NCBI GenBank assembly: GCA_026874595.1
Contig: CM049319.1
Span: 53,396,917-53,460,916 of the forward strand
Length of the DNA: 64,000 bases
DNA from: Sipunculus nudus
Lineage: Eukaryota; Annelida; Sipuncula; Golfingiida; Sipunculidae
Direction: 5' to 3'
Shown: positions 23,868-35,809 of the stretch, in pieces
How positions within the stretch are numbered: the first letter of the stretch is position 1
Layout of the letters: each line of letters starts with the position of its first letter
Notes under the pieces: model-generated
What the model was told of the DNA's origin: nothing
The model's database searches: none
What the model saw: only the letters and a program-made list of their open reading frames with translations
Made by a program: the position numbers and the translations under genes

Positions 23868-24330
23868 GCTGTAACCACAATTGCTACCATTCACCACAGT
23901 TGATTAGGACCAGTCTGTAACAACAATTGCTACCATTCACCACAGTTGACCAGGACCTGGCTGTAACTGCAATTGCTACCATTCACCACAGTGGACTAGG
24001 ACCGGGCTGTAACCACAAGTGCTACCATTCACCACAGTTTACCAGGACCTGGCTGTAACTGCAATTGCTACCATTCACCACAGTGGATTAGGACCGGGCT
24101 GTAACCACAAGTGCTACCATTCACCACAGTTGACCAGGACCTGTCTGTAACTGCAATTGCTACCATTCACCACAGTGGACTAGGACTGGGCTGTAACCAC
24201 AAGTGCTACCATTCACCACAGTTTACCAGGACCTGGCTGAAACCACAATTGTTACCATTCACCACAGTTGACCAGGACCTGGCTATAACCACAATTGTTT
24301 CCATTTACTACAGTGGACCTGGCTGTAACC
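23868..24330 (+). repeat. 46-bp minisatellite with 92-bp higher-order period
   Basis: Ten consecutive units are anchored on TACCATTCACCACAGT at 23885, 23931, 23977, 24023, 24069, 24115, 24161, 24207, 24253 and 24299, every spacing exactly 46 bp. In the middle of the array, units alternate between a type with AACTGCAATTGC and one with AACCACAAGTGC, so 92-bp dimers are more alike than neighbours. Because 46 is not a multiple of 3, the open frames across it are not meaningful. Confidence 0.95.
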
Positions 24331-27300
24331 ACATGTTTGTGATGTAAATGTGTTCTCGCATGGAAAGACAAAGCATTTTAGAATATATGATTTCATTTGC
24401 TGTATCTAAAATATTTGCCAAACAGAACACACGTTAGTGACACTTATTTAATGCAACACTTACATGAAATATGAATTACAAAGCTACACACATTTGTATG
24501 AAGACTTCATTGAGTTTTAAGATCAACAATTATTGGACTGATTGTAAGGAAAAGCCACTAGAACAATGTTGGTCTCAACAGAAAGAAGGTAGTGGGTACA
24601 AAGAAGCAAGGATACAAACAGGAGAGGATATATATGGAAGCTTTTTTGTGTCAGAACACCTGCTATTAAGTGGTCAGGAGTTAATATTGTTAAAATCTTA
24701 TTGGTCAGAACTTAACTGTATGGCTGTAGCAATTAACTAGTGGACTGATAAATCATGAAACGAAATGTTATGTCATATCAGTATAGTTGATACCTGTGTT
24801 TGACCATCAAACAGAACGTTTTAGAAAGTCACCAGTCTAATACCTACAAGAAGATGGAAGAGCACAATTTAAATAGCGACCTCATGCATTTAACAATTTT
24901 CAGTGGCCTTGTGCATGTAAGGCTAAACATGATTGGCCAGAAATCAGTTAATTGGCATCTGATTGGCTAATGTGATCAAACCAGTTGATAGGACTGTTTC
25001 ATTTTTCATGAAGCTTGGAGGCAGTGTCACAGAGAACTTGAACTAAGATGAGCAATTACTTGGAACCTGATCTCTGTTATTAATTATATGCATGATATAG
25101 TGTATTGTATTGTGAGTTAGGTACTAAAATACATCAGGTATCATGAGATAATCTATCATTACAGTCCTAATTAACAAATTTGAGGGAGAAATAAATCTGG
25201 TTTTCATTCTGGTCTATAATACCTGTAATTATGATGTCAGATGCTAAAGCCAGTTTCCTTAATTTACAGGAATGGCTGCATTATTGTAATAAAGCTAGGT
25301 TGTTTATGGATCAGAATACCCCAAAAATAATTAAATCAGAATATTTTTAAGCTTTGATAAGATCATGTTGAAGTCACAGATGGTCAGCTTCTGTTATGGC
25401 ACAGTCCCATTTACTGATGTACTGACCGTGGCCCTGGTATCACACAGTGTTAAAGAAATAGCATATTGAATAATTAGCCCGTTATTTGCAGACATATGGT
25501 ACTAAATAAATATTCTACTGGGCCTGTTTTTCCATCACTGAATTTAATTATGGCAGGTCAGAAAGAGCAGTACTATTGACCCTCTACTGTGAAAATAATT
25601 CTTTATGCAGAAACAACTTTTGTAGTTTAAACATTTGGCTTATGCTCATTCTTCAACATCACATGAATATTAGGTAAATTATACAGGGCCTGTATGATAT
25701 GCTACAAAATTTTACAAGCATCCAGAAGTGAAATATAGCACACAAGGTAACATTTTATTGAGAACAAGATATATATATAAAATACACCACTGCTGAAGTT
25801 CTTCCATTGAAAATAATGTAAGGGATGTCATTGGCAGTCAGGAAATATGGCTTTACTTAAGGAAAATGCCTCGTTAAGCTGGCAGTAAAAATGGACTTGT
25901 TCTGACAGTGATAAAAGGATATTTCCAGCTTCTAATATATCAGCTAGAATGGCGTGGCTTAGCTTGGTCAGAGCATGGTTACATATACCATTTACCCGAA
26001 GACTATGGCTTATGATACAGTAGTTAATATATTTGACACAAAATTTTGAGGCAGTCATAAACATTGGCCAAATTACCAAAACATGTGGCAACAACAAGAT
26101 TGTTCTGTGTCATCAGACTTTGAACACTTAGTGTCTGCATTTAATACAGGTAAAACAAAAAAGGAGGTTTACATCTGCAGTGATTGATAAATGCTGAATA
26201 TTGTATCCATGGAGGTGGTTTTGTAATTTATTTGAAGTACATGGTGACCACAGTCAGATGTGTTTATTTCTCAAACATTATAACTGCATATTCAGTATAG
26301 TTGATTATTAGTACAGAGCATGCAAAGCTCTTCCCTTCTTGGCTGAGTTTTGTCACATTTGTTTGGTTCACTTTTGCTCTTGTACAGAAGTTAGACATAT
26401 TTCTCTCCGGAGACAAAATCAGTTTAACAGGTTGTGATAGTGTGTATTGACAGTCTGCTCTCTTTGGACCATTTGAGGTGTCTGTAATCCTGTGGTGGCT
26501 TTAACAGAATAGTGTTCACAAGCAGCAGTTTCCTTGTACTCTTTGAAATATTGGGACAGACCACTGTAAAAGTGCATCAGGTATATGCAGTATGAGATCA
26601 GTAACATCAATGTAAAAATTGTATTAAAATGGAGTGTCTCCTGAGCAATAGGGAAAGTTTAACTTGTGGTGTTAATACCACATGGTAGCTGTAATATGTG
26701 TCTTGAAGAGACAGTAAATTTCTCCTGCCAACAAGTTTCAACAAATATTGTTAAACAAAGTTACAAATCCAGTGTTGACATATTGTTCATGTTTATTTTA
26801 TATACCTGTGCAAAAGTTTTCAATGCTTAAGCGCTTAATATTAATATACAATGGGTATTAAGGATTTACAAACAGTACAATCTTCTGGTAAAAATGCTTT
26901 GGAGCTTAGAACATGTTTACTGATTGATATTAATGGACAGATCATTTGGTACATCAGAGAAGATTAAAAAATGAATTAAGGTTAGATGGAAATAACAGTA
27001 TCCAAATGAAATCTTGCATGAGCTGGGTACATTGTGTTATTTTAATATTTGAACAACAATTTTCAGCTTGACTATACTGTTACCAGTACTTTTTCAGTAC
27101 AAATCATGCAGAGAGCCAACTTCCATATCACTAAAGAAACAAGAGCTCTCACAACTTAACCAGTGGCACCTTTTGTCAGCCAGATCAGTAATATATTGAG
27201 AACAGCCTATTGTAATGACATATGGTTCAGTGAAACAACAACCTCGAGCAGTCGGGTTACATTAAGATGTTGCAGATCACTCATAGTTTAAATGGCAGCT

Positions 27301-28900
27301 TGGGAAACTGATGGGAAGGTGATGTTAATCATGTTGGACATCTGTGAGGATATACCATCTTGGTGAGACTTGTTGCATTTCATGTGGAAGTAGTAATTGT
27401 TTTACATACATAAAGACACTGCTAACACCAGAAATATATCAGGTTCTTAGATAATTCACATTCTCATTTCTAAAAACATTCAGGTCAGTTCTACAGTAGA
27501 TTAGTTCCAGCTCGATGTTTACTTAATAATAAAATACAGTTTTGTATATTCATGCATATGCAGATTAGTCATTTGACCCACTGTGTAATTTATGGTTGCA
27601 TATACGACTAATGTACAGTCTTAGTCATATTAACTGTCATAAAAAATATGCCTTGCCAGCTGATGTATCATGAAATAAACCAGAAAAATATGTTTTTCAC
27701 ATTCACTTAATATCTTCCTACATGTTTATATACATTACCAAAAGAGGTTTATGAATGAACATATAACCTTAAAGATTGTTCCACGTAATGTTTTTGTTAC
27801 TTTATGTAATGAGCATTATGAAAACTTTGGTCTTTATAGTTATATCATTCAAGTCAAAAGTCCTGTCAGGTTTTGCTGTGTGAAAGTTTCACTCAGGAGT
27901 GTTTTGGGGTTTGCAGCTATAGTGACATGTGTATCACAGTTCCTCATTTAACACCATTCTAGTATTTACTAAAATTGTGGCACAGTCAGGTTACGATAGT
28001 GCATCATGCTGTGTTAAAAGATAAGTTTCTTGGGAAAATTACTTGCACTTTGTGAAGGTGTTTTATGATTATGATGTTGGTCTGTAATATATGGTTAATC
28101 TGTAACATTAATGTCCGGTTCAAACATTTATTTCCATTAAATGAAAGAGATGCAGACTATGGGTTATTGAAGCTTAGCAACTGGCAAAACTCTCACAAGT
28201 TTTATAAACATACTCTGTATGTACTTAGTATATGGTTAAAAGATCTTATATATACTGTGAAACCATAATGTATGTGGAAATATTTTAGAATAATTAGAAA
28301 ACAGTTGTTAATGTACCATACAGTTTAACCTGTAGGTGACATGGGGAGATATTGGTGTGTTCATGAAGTATAGTTAAGACAATGGTTGCATGGACTCAGA
28401 AGTCGGTCCTAGTATGTGATCACACAAAACCTACACCAAAAGACTCTTTTTTAAATTGTATATACTTGTACACATCATGTATTTGGTATTTTATATGATT
28501 GCAGGATGATGAGGTAATTTATTTTTAACGTGATACAGCCTGCATCAGTTACATTTGATCACTACAGGTTTTTCTATTGTTTGGTAGATTAGAATTTGAC
28601 AGTATTATGGACTGATGGAATATGTTTACTTGAAGGGAACATTTCTTATGTGGATTTTGTGAACTATAGTACAGAAAATGGACTCTATGCCTCAGTAAGA
28701 CATTTAAGTGAAATAGTTTGTGAACATGTAAAACACAGCAGACAGGATGACTGATACAAAACACCTAGGACCCAAGGAGCTACATGTGGATCTTCTGCCA
28801 AATATTTCGGATCGGAGCAGCAAGTGTTGATGGACCGAGGTCGTTGTCAATGGCAGGTCATGATACACCTATCAATTTGTTTTAATAAATAAGCAAATTT
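24331..28900. other. AT-rich region downstream of API5
   Basis: No supportable gene or bounded element was found. It may be a long API5 3' UTR or intergenic sequence. AATAAA-type signals occur near 25287 and at 28884. Confidence 0.4.
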
Positions 28901-31900
28901 ATTACCTATCCCTTATTCTTGACTATTATTGGCTTTATTCCATGTTAAAATTGATGATAGATCATAATAAAGCAGAATATCAGAGTAAACAAGGTCATAT
29001 AATCATATTTGTACACTGGATTTAGGGAAATGGGTTTAGTTTCCATCAATCATCACTGTAGCAAAGGTGAACCATCCATGGACCAGCTTCCCTGTCAACA
29101 CATCATCGGGCAGTGGATGCATGCCAGAGCATAGTAAGTCTTTTTCCAATCTTCAAGTCACTGTGTGCCTGTTGTACAAGATGAAATGTCTGCTCCGGCT
29201 GTTTGCATTATTCTGGTTGGATAAGGAAGAAAAAAATTGTGGTAGCCTCCTGGAGCAAAGGAGAGGAGAACTATACGAAGCAGCTAGTCTGGGATTCCCC
29301 CATCTGTCCCAGATCAGTAAGTAAGATCCATGTTTGTTAGTTGCTTGCCATCTTTGCATTCACAGTATTTCTAATTTTAATCAGACATCTTTAATATACT
29401 CCTTAATGTCATACCACATTTAACCCTTCCTTGAATGCCCCTGTTAAGAAACCATATTAAAGTTAGTCACCTTAAAACCTCATTGATGTTGGCTTGTGTC
29501 ACCTTGGTGTTTTCTTTCAATCACTATATTAAAAGCCCCTTTTTGAACAACCCCCCCCCCCCCCTAAGCCTTTCTCAACATTATTCTTTTGTAGGACATG
29601 CCTTTGTCTTAAGGGATGAACTGTCTACTACTATAATACTCTGGCAAAGGGAGGGGTTGACAAAATCAGTTGTAAAACCTTTCTTTTTAGTGTTAACATA
29701 TTTGTGTCAAATTTCCATTAACACACTTGTAGTAGTGCCATGTTCGGAGAGTTTCAACAGGTAAGATCTTATAAAGATATTTTTTGTGTTCCTTGTAGCA
29801 TATCTAAAATTTCAAACTCTTTAGAATGCACCATAGACCTACAATCATTCAACATTGGCACTATTGTACTGAATTTAATATCATTCATTTTTTACTTAAA
29901 TTTTCATTGGAGCACAGCTTAAAAACTTAATGTGTCCAAATAAAAGTGACAAACTAAAGAGGTCTGTACTTTCATCAGTCTTTGATGGATTTAAATGCTG
30001 GGTGTTTTAAAGGTAAGCATGACATTTCACAAATATTTCCCAAGAAGAAACCAGTAACCACTTTTATGGCAAGGACTACAGAAAGGACTGCATGTCAGTA
30101 AGGTAAGAACTGTAAGTATTTAGCAAATCCAGATCACATTTGATTCTGTTTGGTCAGAACTCTTAGACATCTACTGGATGTGTCTGCTGAATCCCCTGGA
30201 CATCCATGGTAGGTTTTAATTAATATATAATAGTTATATAAATGTATAATGTACCAGCTCTTATTTGCACCAGTAGTGCCATCTACAATGAAATATTCAC
30301 AAATACTGTATCTGTTGTAAAGATTTTGGCATATGAATTGCTTGTTGTAATAAACTGTTAAAAATACAATATGTATTATTTTAACCATTTGGCTTCTTCA
30401 GTTGTAGGTATCATGTATTGTTTCGCAGCATATAGGACTACTTGTGCAGATAAGATCTGCAGCAACTGGTTATTAAGACATTGCTTAATCATTGTTTTGA
30501 CTTTTATCCCAGAATTATTTGTAATACTGCTTTTGGAGTATGATTGTATTATGTAACTGTACCATGTAAATGTATTTGTTCTAACTTGCATAAATGTCTT
30601 CTCTGTCATGTTACAGTTGCACCATGCATACACATTTTACTGTAAGTGCAGCTTTGTATAATTCTATTTCAGGTTTTGCAGTTTCAAAATAGAATATATT
30701 CTGAATCCCTGTCTTGATTATCATTGAGTATCACAACAGCTCCCTCTGGTTGAGAAGTCTTGAATGACAGAATTTGAATGACTGATGGATGTGTGGGGAG
30801 TTGTGCAAGACTTGCCAGTCCAGTTCCCATAAATCATTTGTTACATTATCAAGGCCTCCGTTTTGGAAGTAGGCCCCCCCTCTAGCCCTTTCACAAAATT
30901 ATAAAAAGCATTCAGTTTTAAAAGTTTTACACTTAAAAAAAATCCCTTGTCAGTATTTTGATACTTTTTAATAGGCATGTCCAGGGGTGTCAGTATAGGA
31001 GGGGGGGGGGGTGTATATATACCCCCACTTTTTTGCAAGGGGGGATGATCTATGTAATCCCCCCCCCCCTCTGAAATTCAAAGAATAATATTTATATATT
31101 GGAAATGAAATATATCATAATTAGAATTGTGCACTTAAGTTCAATTTCTGAGTTTAATATGATATGTTTTATATCTTAACCTGATATAAAATTACTCTAA
31201 ACAGATTACCTCATTTTCTAAAACCTTATACTTAATATATCTAAATGTTTCACACAGACAATAAAAAAGGTATATATATATATAGTGTGTGTGTGCGCAT
31301 GTGTTTGAAAAAAGTTGCGAGTCATCCCCCCCCCAGACGCTACTGGGCATGTCTAATCTGAGCCAGTGCACTACTGTAATTTGTAGATAAGGGTTCGGTC
31401 ATCCCCTGAGCATTCCTACTTTTAATGTCCACAGTAGATTCCCACCATGAGCCTGACCTTGCTGTTCATTCCTGTCTCATAACTATGCCCTTAAGCCTAG
31501 GGGCTGCTATATTGCCTACAGACTGAAGTTGCAAATAAGGGTACACCACTGGTATGTTAGAAATGTCAAAACCAATGTTAAAACAACAATTGTCTATGAG
31601 ATGTCACTTTATTACATTTATATATTAAAAAGTTATGGTTCTCGGATACTGCCGGCGTCAATTCTAACGCCAATTTTATCATCAATTTTAATTTTATTCT
31701 TCACTGGAGCAGCCATTTCCTGATTAATTTGGGTTTACACAAGCTGCTCTTTGCACCATGGTTGCAGCAGACTATATCTAGACTAGTGGCAGAGTCCTGG
31801 TAGAGCATTTAAGGGAGGGTTTAGGTATTTTTACCTTGGGGAGCTTAAAGGGGCCTTGCAAACTCAGGGTGCAGATGTTAATAGATGCGCAGCCAAAATT

Positions 31901-31930
31901 TGGGGATCTACTTAACATTAAATCTGTAAA
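28901..31930. other. Intergenic region, no gene recognised
   Basis: Contains a C14 run (29551-29564), a G11 run (31001-31011) and a short TA/GT microsatellite near 31271-31303. Open frames here are short and have no recognisable domains. Confidence 0.45.
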
Positions 31931-31934
31931 CATT

Positions 31935-32915
31935 ATAAAACAAGGGCCCCATGGGTCATGGCGCTCAGCTGTTATATATGATAAAAAATATGATTTGGGA
32001 AAGAGGCACATGCTGGTTTTATGTGCTAATAAATATAAGCTTTATTATTAGTTGTTGGTGTTTAGCTAATGTATGATTTTGATAGTATCTTTGGAGACAG
32101 GGAAGAGGATTGATTTCATTTATTTTATTAACAAATGGAGTGCTACTGTCACACAGATTTTGACTTGGCCATATAACTTATAAGCACCACATATAATAAA
32201 AGAGTTTAACAATTTATTAAAATTTAATAACAAATATTGAGCCAATATAATTTTTATTAAAAAAACAAGGGACCCATGGGTCATGGCGCTCAGCTGTTAT
32301 ATATGATAAAAAAAATATGATTTAGAAATGAGGCACATGCTTGTTTTGTGTGGAAATAAATAAAAGCTGTATTATGAGTTGTGGGTGTTTAGCTTATGTA
32401 TGATTTTGATAGTATCTTTGGAGACAGGGAAGAGGATTGATTTCATTTATTTCATTAACAAATGGAGTGCTATTGTCACACAGATTTTGACTTGGCCATA
32501 TAACTTATAAGCAGCACATATAATAAAAGAGTTTAACTATTTAATAAAATTTAATAACAAATATTGAGCCAATATAATTTTTATTAAAAAAACAAGGGAC
32601 CCATGGGTCATGGCGCTCAGCTGTTATATATGATAAAAAAAATATGATTTAGAAATGAGGCACATGCTTGTTTTGTGTGGAAATAAATATAAGCTGTATT
32701 ATGAGTTGTGGGTGTTTAGCTTATGTATGATTTTGATAGTATCTTTGGAGACAGGGAAGAGGATTGATTTCATTTATTTTATTAACAAATGGAGTGCTAT
32801 TGTCACACAGATTTTGACTTGGCCATATAACTTATAAGCAGAACATATAATATAAGAGTTTAACTATTTATTAAAAATAATTACAAATTGTCCCAAATAT
32901 AATTTTTATTAAAAA
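31935..32915 (+). repeat. 326-bp tandem repeat, three copies (family C)
   Basis: Units start near 31937, 32262 and 32589, with spacings of about 325 and 327 bp, and are highly similar. Each starts AAACAAGGGACCCATGGGTC, then ATGGCGCTCAGCTG, and ends in an AT-rich TTAATAACAAATATTG block. GACCCATGGGTC is a perfect palindrome. Related opening motifs occur at about 40308 and in the 34-bp array at 56455. The opening recalls the CTCAGCTG/CTCACCTG starts of abundant bivalve repeats, which is inference. Confidence 0.85.
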
Positions 32916-33769
32916 TAATAAGAAAATTGTTTGATTTTTAAAATGAAATACAACTGAAAAGATTATTAAAAAATTATCAAAGAATATATTCATGAATGTA
33001 TTCATGAATACATTTTGAAGTATTTGCACTGGTATTCATATACTTTCATTTTTACCTGAATTCCCATTCTTATGCAATAAAATTTCTTAATGCAGTACAT
33101 ATTCATATTTGTATTCAAATACATTTGCAAAGTATTTGCACCATGTCTGGTATTTATTCAGTTTTCACCAAACAATGATGTTGAGAATCCAGAATATACA
33201 AAATTCACAAATTTAAATAATGATCATAAGTACCTGGTTTTATGGCTTTTATTCAAATTAAAAAAAATAAATGTAATATATTCACTTTGGACTACTTTCA
33301 CATCAATGTACACACTAGACACAGCAGGAATCTAGATTAATATTATCAAGTGTATCTTTGTCTATCATTAATTTCCTTCATATGATCCCTGATGATTAGT
33401 AATGAATAATATGATTTATTTTTTTTATCATTAAAATTGAACTGAAAAATACCATAGGTGACTGCATGGTGTTATTTGGAATATGTGACATTCTATCAAC
33501 CGATACAAGATTCTTATATCATCAGTAACTGCAAGTTAATTTCCTGTTATTATCAACTAACAAATTCCTTTTCCATTTTTCTTTAATTTGTTATTAACCA
33601 ATAAAAAATTGTTTATTGTTATGTTGTCAGTTAAAACTACTAGATGAGTTGGGTTTGACACCAACTGAGAGCTGAAACTGGGGAACTGAGCTCTTGCAAA
33701 CTGCATAACACGAGCTTGATGTAAACTATATGTTACATGGTGCTTGAAAACTTGAATAAAATCTACAGT
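32916..33769. other. AT-rich intergenic stretch
   Basis: Nothing coding or repetitive was recognised apart from short A/T runs. Confidence 0.4.
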
Positions 33770-33905
33770 TTTTGATCAACTGGTTTCAGATTCGTAGGTC
33801 CAATGGTGTCGAAACTTGCCAGTCTTACGGACGGACATCCGGACGGACAGACGGACGGACGATGGAACAGGACTATAGCTCAGATGACATAGTCAGCTGA
33901 GCTAA
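33770..33905 (-). mobile_element. Hairpin-ended repeat, family B copy 2 (inverted)
   Basis: It is the reverse complement of 16871-17010. It contains TCGTAGGTCCAATGG, an ACGG/GGAC-rich run (33827-33861) and the terminal hairpin GCTCAG...CTGAGC at 33878-33902. It abuts the family A element that begins a few bases to the right. Confidence 0.6.
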
Positions 33906-33910
33906 AAATA

Positions 33911-35346
33911 TTTGTATCCCCAGACAAGTTGGGGGATACTATGTTTTCATGCCGGTTCCACTGCCGCTGCATATAAATCTTGTTGGCTTGATAACTCAAA
34001 AAATATTTCACGGATCTTTACCAAACTTGGTATATGTATAGATATGGGTGAGAGGACGACGCCTTTTTAAAAAAGAGTAAGAGTAAGGGTAGTGGACAAG
34101 CAACTGTGTATCGGCCAAAAACAGAGTGGAACGGGTGAAGGGAGGCATGAATTGAGTGGCAAGGGGAAACAGAGTGAAGTGTTGCATATTAGCATGGATG
34201 TCTGCAGCCAAAATGTGTATGTAGGTTGCGCCACCGACCACAAAATCCAGAAAGCTGTCCAAGTTGCATACATATGCAAAATTTAAGGCAGATAAGTCAA
34301 ACCACTACATGCACACGAGTGATTTTAGCCCATGGCAGAAAAACAGATGGACGCTGTGTAAAAATGGTTGCAGGTGGCGCCACCAGTTTTGCATATGATA
34401 AAGAGCTATGTGAGATCTATACACATGCAAAACTTTGGCCCAATCGGTCAAACGGTTCCCGAGATATGAGCTAGGATGTCTGCAATGTAAACTAGAATGT
34501 AGGTGGCGCCACCAGTCATAAAATCAAGAGAGCTGTCCAGGATGTATAAACCTGCAAATTTTTAGGCAGATATGTCAAACCACTGCCGAGATACAAGTGA
34601 TTTTATTTCACGGCAGACAAATAGACGAATGCTGTGCAAAAATGGCTGCAGGTGGCTCGCCAGTTTTGCGAAACTTCGTTTTCGCGGATACAATGAGGTC
34701 ATGACCTTTACTAGGAGAGTGTCCTTGACCTTAAATAGGTCCAATTTACACAAATTCTTAAATATCTCAAATCTTGCATGGATTGATCCCAAAATCAAGT
34801 TGATCCAAGATCATAGATAGGGTTGTCATGATCCAGAAACTGGTTGCGCCACCTATTTATTCTTTACTTGTTTTCATGCCTTTTAATACCCCCAAAATTG
34901 CCACTTGACAGTACCCGGAGCATTATAAGTCAAAAACTAATGGACAGATTTCTTTTATATTATGCATATACATAGATATGATTTATGGGATGATGTTTAT
35001 TTAAATTTGGGTCATGACCTTTCCTATGAGAGTGGCCTTGACCTTGATTTTTCCCATATTTGGTGAAATTCACATAAAATCTTAAATATCTCAGTAAGGG
35101 ATACATGGAATGATCCAAAAATCAAATTGACTGAAGAACTTGGATAGCTTTGTCTTTTGCAGAAGACAGGTGGCGCCACATTGTGTCGTTTTCTTGTTGA
35201 AATGATGTTATGCAATAACATAATGCAATAACTTTGTAAGAATTTGACGTACAGTCACCAAACCCATGGGTTTGATGCATCTTATCAACGGCTAGGGTTA
35301 ATTGTCTGGGGATACTTTGGCACCTGCAGTGCCAAAAAATAACTAG
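33911..35346 (+). mobile_element. Helentron-like non-autonomous element, family A copy 2
   Basis: GTATCCCCAGAC at 33914-33925 is matched by GTCTGGGGATAC at 35304-35315. These are followed by the hairpin TTGGCAC-CTGCA-GTGCCAA (35317-35335), a 7-nt spacer and CTAG at 35343-35346, then TTT. The ends are the same as in the copy at 16021-16567. The core holds an extra tandem part with the palindrome GGTGGCGCCACC at 34373-34384 and 34502-34513 and a variant near 35169. Open frames in it are not conserved between copies and are not called as genes. Confidence 0.82.
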
Positions 35347-35584
35347 TTTAATTTTGGTAAGCATCTAATGCCCTTCAAATAAAAACCCTGAAGCAAAATC
35401 TTAAATGAAAATTTTATTGAAAAACAAATATATATAAATCAATATTCATATAACAAAATCTATAACAGGCAGTTGGTAGAGATCAAAATTACCAACTATT
35501 ATATTTATATATTTAGGAGCAACATCTCACTATACTCTGAATCATACCCTGAATCCTTATGATGAAAGAAAAAAAAAATATTTT

Positions 35585-35650
35585 TGATCCGAGGGTTAAA
35601 ATTGATGCAGACAGTGCTTGAGAACCATACCTTTTATTTTATTGGCCTAA
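35585..35650 (+). repeat. Short dispersed repeat (copy also at 38060-38120)
   Basis: Both places carry a block close to GGTTAAAACTGA, then CAGTGCCTGAGAACCATAC, then TTTTTATTTT. The copy at 38060 lies in the predicted TMEM183 3' region. Confidence 0.5.
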
Positions 35651-35735
35651 CAAATTTAAATAGTTTAAAGAAGTTTGGTATATTTCAGTAAACATTTAAG
35701 AACACTACCTTCAAGTCTAATCTATATTATGTTCC

Positions 35736-35809
35736 TCATGCAGTGGTTATACACTTCAGTCCTTCCAGACATCCTTTCATGTAATTGCTGCTTTCTATGG
35801 CAAGGTTCC
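35736..35809 (-). CDS. Isolated terminal-exon-like unit, unknown product
   Basis: Read on the - strand, a CAG acceptor-like site is followed by 2 bases and then an open frame of 23 residues ending CITTA and TGA. The unit at 63521-63588 has the same acceptor phase and a similar pattern (AIxSS near the start, CIxTT at the end). A frame-broken relative is at 63036-63100. These look like copies of a C-terminal exon. The gene they belong to is not recognised and splicing is not demonstrated. Confidence 0.25.

Noticed and set aside
24111-24740. Open frames over and after the 46-bp minisatellite
   Set aside because: A 46-bp period shifts frame every unit, and the frames do not stay open consistently. 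They are repeat by-products.
29067-29359. Overlapping frames with Glu/Lys/Arg-rich patches
   Set aside because: They occur on opposite strands over the same bases with no family similarity or splice continuity.
31935-32915. CRISPR-like array
   Set aside because: Units are about 326 bp and contiguous with no unique spacers, in a eukaryotic context. It is an ordinary tandem repeat.
34008-34820. Several overlapping 60-85 codon frames on both strands
   Set aside because: They lie in the tandem core of a Helentron-like element and are not conserved between its two copies.
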